Source: Aureococcus anophagefferens (lineage: Eukaryota > Sar > Pelagophyceae > Pelagomonadales > Pelagomonadaceae). Taken from it: a stretch of DNA of 64,000 nt. A program made the translations under genes and the position numbers. Below are positions 52,805 to 61,100 of the stretch, in pieces (positions within the stretch are counted from its first letter, which is position 1; each line of letters begins with the position of its first letter). The notes under the pieces are model-generated. The model made no database searches. It was not told the DNA's origin and was given only the letters and a program-made list of their open reading frames with translations. The DNA is taken from assembly GCF_000186865.1 (NCBI RefSeq), contig NW_008705562.1, positions 280,811 through 344,810 on the forward strand, written 5' to 3'.

Positions 52805-53842
52805 ATGGGCGTCCTTCGGCCCGCCGCCGTGGGCGCGGCGCTCTGCGGCGTGCTCTACGGGGGGCTCGAGCGGGCGGGCTGGGCCCAGGTCGTGCGCATC
52901 CCCTTCACGACGCCGAGCACGGCGACGATGCTCCACTTCTTCGACCGCCAGGTCAACATCGACAACGACGCCTTCATCGAGCGCTGGCGGGGCGCCGAGC
53001 GACCCGTGAACGCGCCGGGGCTGCTCATCACCGTCGACGCGGACCACGCGCTGCCTGCGGACGCGACCTGCTTCGCGAAGCGCGACTGCGTCGTGCTCTG
53101 GAAGGGCTTCGTGCCTCCGGAGATCGTCGAGAACCTCACGCGGATCGAGCCGCGCATGTTCAAGGACTCGAACTACTCCTTCATGCGCATCGGCGGCGCC
53201 GAGGTCAAGGGCGACCGGGTCTTCCGCAGCTTCGCGACCCACGGCATGCGCGAGGGCATGCGGCGGATGATCGCGGGCGAGAACATCCAGCTCGGCTTCG
53301 ACGTGAAGATGGCCGACGAGAACCCCTGGCTCAAGAACATCGGCCTCGAGCTCCTGGCCAAGGTCAACGCCTTCGACTCGTCCGTCATGTACCTGGCCCA
53401 GAGCTTCCTCTACCACGGGAACCAGCAGCAGGCGAACCTGCACAACGACCCGCTCTCGGGGTTCAGCATCCAGCTCGCGAACTCGAAGCTCTGGCGCTTC
53501 GTGAACCCGCGCCACACGCCGCGCGTGCGGCCCTTCCGCGGCGACAACCCGGGCGTCTTCTACAGCGACCTCTGCTTCCTCGAGAACGGCACGATCCCGT
53601 TCCTCGAGGTGCTCGTGGAGCCGGGCGACATGATCTTCTTCCCCGAGCACTGGTGGCACGAGGTCCACCCCGTCGAACGGACGGGCTTCGGCATGACCGT
53701 CGCCTACCGCGAGCTCGGCTTCTCGAAGCTCCTCGGGCCCTCGGCCTTCCTCTCGTCCCTCCCCATCTTCCTCCACAAGGTCGCCGCGCTCACGGACATG
53801 ATCGTCAACAAGCGCGCCGCCGACGCGCCCGAGAACCTCTGA
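52805..53842 (+). CDS. JmjC/cupin-8-like protein, membrane-anchored
   Basis: 345 residues, single exon. An N-terminal hydrophobic segment (VLRPAAVGAALCGVLYGGLE) precedes the lumenal or cytosolic domain. The metal site reads QANLHNDPLSGFSIQLANSK (H-x-D) and VEPGDMIFFPEHWWHEVHPV. The fold is the same as in the JmjC gene at 47085, but the two are only distantly alike. A Fe(II)/2-oxoglutarate hydroxylase role is inferred. Its stop lies 71 bp from the convergent DUF427 gene stop. Confidence 0.82.
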   Translation: MGVLRPAAVGAALCGVLYGGLERAGWAQVVRIPFTTPSTATMLHFFDRQVNIDNDAFIERWRGAERPVNAPGLLITVDADHALPADATCFAKRDCVVLWKGFVPPEIVENLTRIEPRMFKDSNYSFMRIGGAEVKGDRVFRSFATHGMREGMRRMIAGENIQLGFDVKMADENPWLKNIGLELLAKVNAFDSSVMYLAQSFLYHGNQQQANLHNDPLSGFSIQLANSKLWRFVNPRHTPRVRPFRGDNPGVFYSDLCFLENGTIPFLEVLVEPGDMIFFPEHWWHEVHPVERTGFGMTVAYRELGFSKLLGPSAFLSSLPIFLHKVAALTDMIVNKRAADAPENL

Positions 53843-53875
53843 ATAGAATGTCGCCCGCGCCTTTACTTCGGGCCC

Positions 53876-53907
53876 GGCGGCGGCGCGCGCGCGCGCGCGC
53901 CGCCGCC
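53876..53907. repeat. Perfect 32-bp palindrome between convergent genes
   Basis: A perfect inverted repeat whose half is GGCGGCGGCGCGCGCG. It fills most of the gap between the JmjC stop (53842) and the DUF427 stop (53914), and would form a very stable hairpin in either transcript. Confidence 0.9.
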
Positions 53908-53913
53908 GCGCCG

Positions 53914-54339
53914 TCACGCGCGCGGGCGGGTCACGGCGACCGCGGCCGTGAAGGTCACGTGGTCCTTCAAATTCTCCCGGCCGGCGACGGGCTCCGGGTA
54001 GCACCACGCGGCGTCTTTGACGCCGCCGACGTGATACCACACCTGCTCGCCGCGCGCTCACCGCCACCTTTTCCGCGATGGTTCGAAGGCGTCGAGGTCC
54101 AGCGCGTCGAGCGGAAAATAACAGCGGTTGTTGGCCACCTCGCACCGCGCAGCGCGCGCGACGACGAGCCCGCCGACGCGCGCCTCGAAGGCGCCGGCCG
54201 ACGGCGGGCCGCTGGGGCAGCTCGCCGCCTTGCGGAGCGCCACGGGGTCCGGCGCGTGCGCGGCCTTCCGTCGCTGCCACTCCGCGACGGACATAGTATA
54301 CTTGTACTGCGGAACGGGCTCCGGCCTCGGCCGGAGCAT
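53914..54339 (-). CDS. DUF427 protein with in-frame UGA at the conserved Cys (candidate selenoprotein)
   Basis: One continuous 142-codon frame if the TGA at 54060-54058 (codon 94) is read. Upstream: FEARVGGLVVARAARCEVAN, CYFPLDALDLDAFEPS. Downstream: ARGEQVWYHVGGVKDAAW, CYPEPVAGRENLKDHVTF. The family pattern (PF04248) is E-P-S, five residues, then C-x-W-K-G-x-x-x-Y; here the UGA is the sixth residue after EPS and the Tyr eight residues later aligns without a gap. An intron cannot explain it, because only 25 bp separate usable GT and AG. Function of DUF427 is unknown. Start ATG 54339; 54294 (MSVAEWQRRK) is an alternative. I could not identify a SECIS element by eye. Confidence 0.65.
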
Positions 54340-55143
54340 CACGCCTCAGTCGTGGCAGCCCGCTTTCTACATCATGAGTACTCTCTCTAGCGCATTAGGC
54401 GACACACCCCGCCTACGCGCCTACCTTGGGCAGGCGCGGGCACTGGGGGGCCCACTAAAGCCGCACCGGAGTACTAGTAAGTTGCACATGTGCTCCGCGG
54501 CGACGGCGCCAACTTCGACCGCCTCTTCGTCTAGCGGGGGGGTAAGGTGTTAAGGGGCGTGCGCGTGCAGGACTGCGCTGCCACTTGCCGAGGCCTTGCC
54601 TCAGAGGCTTGGCGTTCCCTCGGCTGCGTGATTTGTGAACGGTCACGTCATGGTCGAGGCAGCGGCGCTCGGGGGTCTAGCCGGCGTTCACGACGAACAG
54701 TTTGTGAAGCATCACGCACACACGCACACCTCCCTCCACCCCAGGCGGCCGGCGGAGCGCGCGTCGCGCGAGGCGCCCGCAGTAGGCACCTTCGAGACCG
54801 AGTCACCGCAACCCGCGCTCGACCTCGACCCCCCCACCCCGCCCCCCCCACCGCTCGCAGTTAGAGCCCGTGCGAATGTTGAGGCACCGCGCCGAGTCGC
54901 TCGGGTACGGTGTCGTAAGCACGCACGAGAGGCTGTGTCGCGAGGAACAGCTTTATGCTCGAGCTGCCTGCTTCAACTCGGCGGCTCCTCAGCAGCTCCT
55001 TGGCGGCAGCCTTCGACGCCAGACCCGCGCGGCGACGAGTACCGACGGCGGCGGCGCCGCGCGCCCGCCTCGCGTCCGTCTGGGCCGCACCCTCGTCGGC
55101 GTCCCGTCTTTTTACATGCCCCGACTCTGGTTCGTAGCCGAGC
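54340..55143. other. Intergenic region without a convincing gene
   Basis: 804 bp between the DUF427 start and the dynein stop. It is less GC-rich, with C-rich runs near 54825-54850. A small plus-strand frame (MSTLSSALGDTPRLRAYLGQ from about 54375) and another near 54870 lack the local codon bias and any recognisable domain. I see no tRNA or repeat. It must contain the DUF427 promoter. Confidence 0.4.
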
Positions 55144-58100
55144 TTAAAGGTCGACCTCGCCGCAGACGAAGGCGCAGCCGCGCAGGACCCAGTGGTCCGC
55201 GGGCCCGTTGGAGAGCACGCGGAGCGTCGCGACGAAGTCGTCGCGGACGCGCGTGCGGTAGACGGGCGCGTCGAAGTGGGGCCGCGCCTCGAAGTTCGGC
55301 GGCGGGCCGCTGGGCGCGCCCGGGCTCGTCGACTCGCCGACGCTCGCGGGCACGCGGCTCGGCGCCTCGCGGCTGCTCGCGTCCGCGACCGGCGGGGCCT
55401 TGCCGCCGCCCAGGACGTTGTAGACGCGCTCGTCCGTCGCGCTCAGCCGCACGGCGCCGCCGTAGGAGTTCGGCGGCTTCTCCGCGGTCGACTCGTCGCC
55501 GGACCCGTCGCCGTCGCTCGGCGGCTCGCGGTCGTCGGACGGCGCGAGCGCGTCCGCGAAGTCGTCGTCGTCGTCCGTCGCGGGCCGCACCTGGGCAGGA
55601 CAAGAGAGATTCAACGTCGCTTCAACGTGAGTGTTCCGCGCGCGCGCGTCACGAGAAAAACATCCACGCTTCGAAACCGTTCCGAGAGATGATCGCTCGT
55701 CCAAAAATCAGCCGAAACGAGTGGAAACCGGCCGAGAAAGGAGCCTTTGAAGTTGGGAATGTCGCTCTCTTGTCCTGCCCTGGGCCGCACCCACAGGCAC
55801 GCGTGGACGTGGCGCCCGCCGTCGCGGCCGCCCGCGTAGGGGTTCGCGTCGTCGTCCAGATAACCGCCGTCGTCGAAGCGCCCGCCCTCGACGCGGAGCC
55901 CGTGGACGTAGGCGCCGCGGTCCGGCGGCGCGCGCACCGCGGACGCCGGGAACGGCAGCACGGAGCACGCGAAGGGCTCCGTCGACGGCGGGCCGTCGAC
56001 GCGCGCGCGCCGCAGCGCCGCGAAGAACGCGCCCGGGCGGAACAGGCCCGGGAGCCAGACGGACGGCGGCAGGCCCCCCGGCGGCCAGTGCTTGAGCTGG
56101 CCGTGGCGCCGCGCGACGTGGCCGAGCCTGGGCGGCACGAGCGTGATTCAACGTCGCTTCAACGTGGGTGTTCCGCGCGCGCGCGTTACGAAGAAAACAT
56201 CCACGCTTCGAGACCGTTCCGAGAGATGATCGCTCGTCCAAGAATCAGCCGAAACGAGTGGAAAGTGGCCGAAATCGGAGCCTTTGAAGTTGGGAATGTC
56301 GCTCTCTTGTGCTGCCCTGGGCCGAGCCACGGCGCGAGCCGCGGCGGCTTCGCCGCGTCGAGGCGCGCGAGCTCGTCGAAGACGGAGTGGGCGTCGCGCG
56401 CGCCGGCCGGGGGCGCGACGAGGCCCGTGAGCTCGGCCCACGCCGCGGGCACGTCGCCCCGCTCCAGGCTCCGGAGCGACGCGCCGACGGGGTCCAACGT
56501 GTCGCGGATCTTCGACGCGTCGGTCCGCGCGGCGTCGAGCGCGTCGGCCATGGCCTCGGCGAGCTTGGCGAAGCAGGCCATCTCCCGCGTGCGCACGGCG
56601 TCCCAGCCCCGCCAGTGCCGCGCGTCCGCGTGCGCCTCGACGGCCGCGGCCCACCGCCTCTCGAGCGCCTGTGTGGAAATCAAATCTTCAACCCGACTTC
56701 AATGTGCGCGTAATCGAACCATTTGGACCATACTCTTCGGCGTTGCTTCGAGAACTCGACGAGAGCAATCGATTCGTCCAAAAATCAGCCGAATCGACTT
56801 CGATGTGACCGAGCTAGAGAATTTCAAAGTTTGGTCGGGACGTCCCAAACCAGTGGTTGGTTTCCACACAGTCGAGCGCGTGGTCGCCGACGTCGCGGAG
56901 CGTCGCCGCGACGGCCGCGAGCGCGTCGTCCAGGGCGCCCGACGTCGCCGACGGCGCCGCCACGGCGGCCTGGGCCTCGAAGCGCACGACGCGGCCCAGC
57001 AGCGCGTCGCACTCGGCCGCGCGCGCGGACGCGGCGACGTGGGGAGACACGCCCACGAGCTCCGCGTCCTCGCCCTCCGGCAGATTGTGGATCCAGTCCC
57101 GCACGTCCGCGCGTCGGGCGACCGGCCCCAGACGCCCGCGATGGCCAGGTGCAGCCCGTTCGGCGACGTCGTGAGCAGCGACCTGGGCAGGACAAGAGTG
57201 CGAAATTCCCGACTTCAAAGGCTCCTCTCTCGGCCGTTTTCCACTCGTTTCGGCTGATTCTTGGACGAGCGATCATCTCTCGGAACGGTCTCGAAGCGTG
57301 GATGCTTTTTCCGGAACGCGCGCGCGCGGAACGCNTCACGTTGAAGCGACGTTGGATCACCCTTGTCCTGCCCCGGCAGCGACACGTCCTCGCAGTCGCT
57401 GTCGTCCTCGTCGGACTGCCACTCCGACGCGTGGGACGCGGCGGACGCCTTGGCCGTCCCCGCGGTCCTGCCGTCCTCCTCGTCGCCCTCGCTGTCCGTG
57501 GGCTCGTACTGGGGGAAGGGGTTCGCGCGCTCCTTCTTCTTCTTGATCGCCGCCGCGCGGTCGTACGTCTCCTCGTCGAGCACGTCCGGGTCGCTCAGCG
57601 CGCTCTTCTTCTCGCCGGGCCCGAACTGCAGGTCCGGGTCAGGCAGCTCCTCGATGAGGCCCACGCCGCCGCGCCGCTTCCGCAGCTTCCGCGCCTTCCG
57701 GTCCGCGACCAACAGCGCGCGCTTCGCGAGCACCTCGAGCGTCCGCGCGTCCGCGAGCTCCGCCGCGAGCTCCGGCGCGGCGATGCTGTCGTAGGACTTG
57801 ACGGCGTAGAGCGGGAAGCCCGGCTCCGCGAGGCGCGCGCGCGTCTGGGGCGTCTGCGGCAGCCGCAGGCCCACGCCCAGGCTCCAGGCCATCGCGTTGA
57901 GCCGCCGGTCCACGGCCGCGCGGCCCTCGGGCGTGCCGTCGCCGGCCATGCAGGACGCGCCGGGCTGGGGCCTCACCGAAAACGTCGCCCAGTGGCACCA
58001 GGCCGCGCTGCCGGGCGTCGTCCGCCCGACGACGCCCAGAGCTCCGAAGTCGCGCCGCGTCCTCACGAGCGCGTGGAGCAGCACCTGGGCGTAGTAGAGC

Positions 58101-61100
58101 CGCTGGTGCTCGTCGCTGAGCCGCGCGTAGAGGCGCGCGGAAGACTGGGAGCCGCCGCCGTCCCATAACGCGGCGACGAGGCGCGCCTTGACGCCCCGGG
58201 GAGGCTCGAAGGCGACGCGCGCGCCGCAGCGCCGCGCGAGGTCCCTCGGGCAGGGGAACGCGGGCGCGAGACCGCCGGCCCCGCGGCCGCTCCAGTCCGG
58301 GGGCACGACGACCTCGATCAGCACGCGGTGGTGGTCGTGGGGCGCCGGGCTGCTGTCGTCCTTCTTGCCCTCGTGCTGCGCCTCCGCGGCCTCCGCGGCT
58401 TCCCTCTTCCCCTTGCCCGCGGCGCGCTGCTCCGCGACGCGCTCCTCCTTGCGCACCTCCCGGTCCCGTCTCTGGATGTCGCAGGCGTCGAGCTGGGCTA
58501 GGAGCACGGGGAGCCAGCCGCCCGCGAGCTCGCCGTGGCGCACCAGGACCCACCGGCCCCACTGGCGCCCCTCGCTCACGGCCGTCGCCGCGGCGTCGTT
58601 CGCGTCGGCGGACCCCAGGCCCACCTCGGCGATGCGCGGCGGCGCCGACGCCTTGTAGGCGCCCTTGTTCTTCTCCGCCATGAACGTCTTCGCGGCCGCG
58701 GCGACGACGGGAAAGAGGCTGAAGACGTCGTCCTCCGCGTCCGCGGCCACGGTGACGAGCACGGGCTCCAGAGGCGCCGCCAGGAGGCACGCGGCCCCCA
58801 GCGCCACGGCCGCCGACGCCGCCGTGCCCGCCTGGCGGTCCGCGACCCAGGGCGCGCGGAGCAGCGACGGCGGGTCCTCCGGCGGCCACGCGCCCGGCGC
58901 CGAGAGCCTCGCCGGCTCCCCGTCCTCCGCGAGCACGCTAGCCGCGACGAGCTCCGCGCCCTTCTGGACGAGGTCCGGCCGGAAGGCGCGCAGGACCAGG
59001 AGCTTCGCGAACTGCGACGGCTCCTTGAGGTCGCCGAACTCGTCCTCGTCGTCGCCCGACGCGTCGTAGTCGCCGGCCTCGTACCTGCGCCGCTCCTCCT
59101 TGAGGCGCGCCTCCTCGGCCTCCTGCTCGATCATCTGGTCCAGGAACGACTTGCGCCGCTCGCCCTCCTCGACGCGCCGCTCGTGGCAGCTTAGAAGGCG
59201 CTTCGCGAAGAACTTGGGGTCGAGGCCCTCCGGCGGGCCCGAGTTCGACGGCACGAAGAAGAGCTGGGGCGCCTGGCCGCCCTCGAGGGCGTCGCGCCAG
59301 GCGGCGGGCTCGTCGCGCACGGCCGCGCAGAGGCCGCCGAGCTCCTCGGGCAGCGACGCCTCGAGCGCCGCCTGGGCAGGAAAAGGGTGCGAAATTCCCA
59401 ACTACAAAGGCTCCTATCTCGGTCGGTTTCCGCTCGTTTCGGCTGATTTTTGGACGAGCGATCATCTCTCGGAGCGCTCTCGAAGCGTGGGTGCTGTTTT
59501 TGAAACGCGCGCGCGCGGAACACTCACGTTGAAGCGACGTTGAATCACCCTTTTCCTGCCCTGAGCGCCGCGAGCTCGTAGCGCGTCCGCCGCCGCGGCC
59601 ACGGCCGCGCGCGGCCCGGGGGCAGCCGCGCGACGGTGGACTCGCCCGTGACGTCCAGCGAGATCTGCGACATCATGGCCATCCAGGGCTGGCTGTCCAG
59701 CGACGCGTCGTCGGGCGGCTCGAGGGACCCGTCGTCGCGGAGGATCGCGGGCAGCGCCGCCTCGAGGGCCTCGTCGTCGGCCCGCAGGGCCTCGTCGTCG
59801 GCCGGCGGCGCGGCGGCGACGTCCGGAACGGCGGGCGCCGCGGCCGGCGGCGCGGCGGCGACGTCCGACGCGGCGGGCGCCGCGGCCGGCGGCGCGGCGA
59901 CGGGCGCGGGCGCCTCGTGGAGCGCGTAGGTCGCGGGGCAGGGCGCCTCGGCCGCGGCCGGCGCGGGGCCCGGCGCGGCCGAGTGCGCGGGCGCGGGCGC
60001 GGCCGCCGGCGCGGGCCCCGGCGCCGGCGCCGGCGCGCACGAGTCGTAGACGTCGCCCTCGTCGTAGTCGTCGTCGTCGTCCTCGTCGACGGCCTCCGGG
60101 TGGAGCAGTGGTCGCCGTCGCCGTCGTCGTCGCGCGCCGCGTCCTCGTAGAAGCGGAGGCGCCGGTCGTAGTGCCACGTCGACGGCCGGTCGGCGAAGAG
60201 CGCCGTCGCGCGCGGGTCGAGGCGGTCGTCGCGCGCGTCCGCGCGCGCGGCGACCGCGAGCGCGCACGGGAGCACGTCGTTCGCCAAGACGTTGGGCCGC
60301 TCCAGCGCCCAGGCGCCGGCGACGGCCTCGCGCGCGGCCTCGTCGCGCGTCACGAGCTTGCCCGCTCGGCCGCTGTGGACGACGGCCGCGAAGCGCGACA
60401 CGTGCTCGGCGAGCGCGGCCGTCGCGCGCGTCGCGTGGTTCGACTTCCGCGCGTTGCCGCTGTAGACGCCGTCGCCGAGGAGCGCGTCGACGGCGAAGAT
60501 GACGTCCGCGTAGGCCGTCGCGAGCGTCAGCAAGCTCCGCTCCGCCGTGACCTGGCGCTGGTGCGACTTGAGCGACTCCGTGAGCGCCTGGATCGCGCGG
60601 CGCTCGAAGCCCCGCCTCCGACGCGCCGCCGCCACGACGAGAGGCGTGTTCTCCTCGCCCGTGGACTTGTTCGGCACGGACGACAGCGCGAGCGGGTCCA
60701 GATCCTCGGCGATGGCCAGCAGGCCGTCGTCGTCGTCGCGCGCGGCGATCGCCGCCATGAACGACGCCTCCTTCTGGATCCGCGCGACCTTGGTGACGTC
60801 CGCGAAGGGCCCGTGCGTCGCCGCGGCGACGGCGCCCGCCGCGAGCCGCTTGGCGACGTCCGTGATGTCCGGCGCGAGGTCGACGACGGAGATCAAATGC
60901 CGCGCGGTGTTGGCCGACGTGCACAGCGCGTCCGCGACGTCCACCGTCGCGACGGCGCACCGCAGGATCAGCCGCGAGCCGCCGTGCCTCACCACGGGCT
61001 GGCGCGTGATCTGCGTCGACCGCGCGTCGGCCTTGGACGCCATGGAGTAGCCCACGAGCAGCGCGCGCGCGACGGGCGCCTCCGCGCAGCCGAGGTAGAC

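Noticed and set aside
53843..53913. The 32-bp GC palindrome as a SECIS element for the DUF427 candidate.
   Set aside because: It is a simple perfect hairpin without the non-Watson-Crick UGA/GA quartet or the AA/CC apical loop. A real SECIS, if present, would have to lie further downstream.
54058..54085. An intron as the explanation for the TGA in the DUF427 gene.
   Set aside because: The only GT and AG pairs around the TGA enclose about 17-25 bp, too short for a spliceosomal intron, and the frame is unchanged on both sides.
54375..54553. A small plus-strand ORF (MSTLSSALGDTPRLRAYLGQ...).
   Set aside because: No codon bias like its neighbours, no recognisable domain and only about 60 codons; left as part of an unassigned intergenic region.
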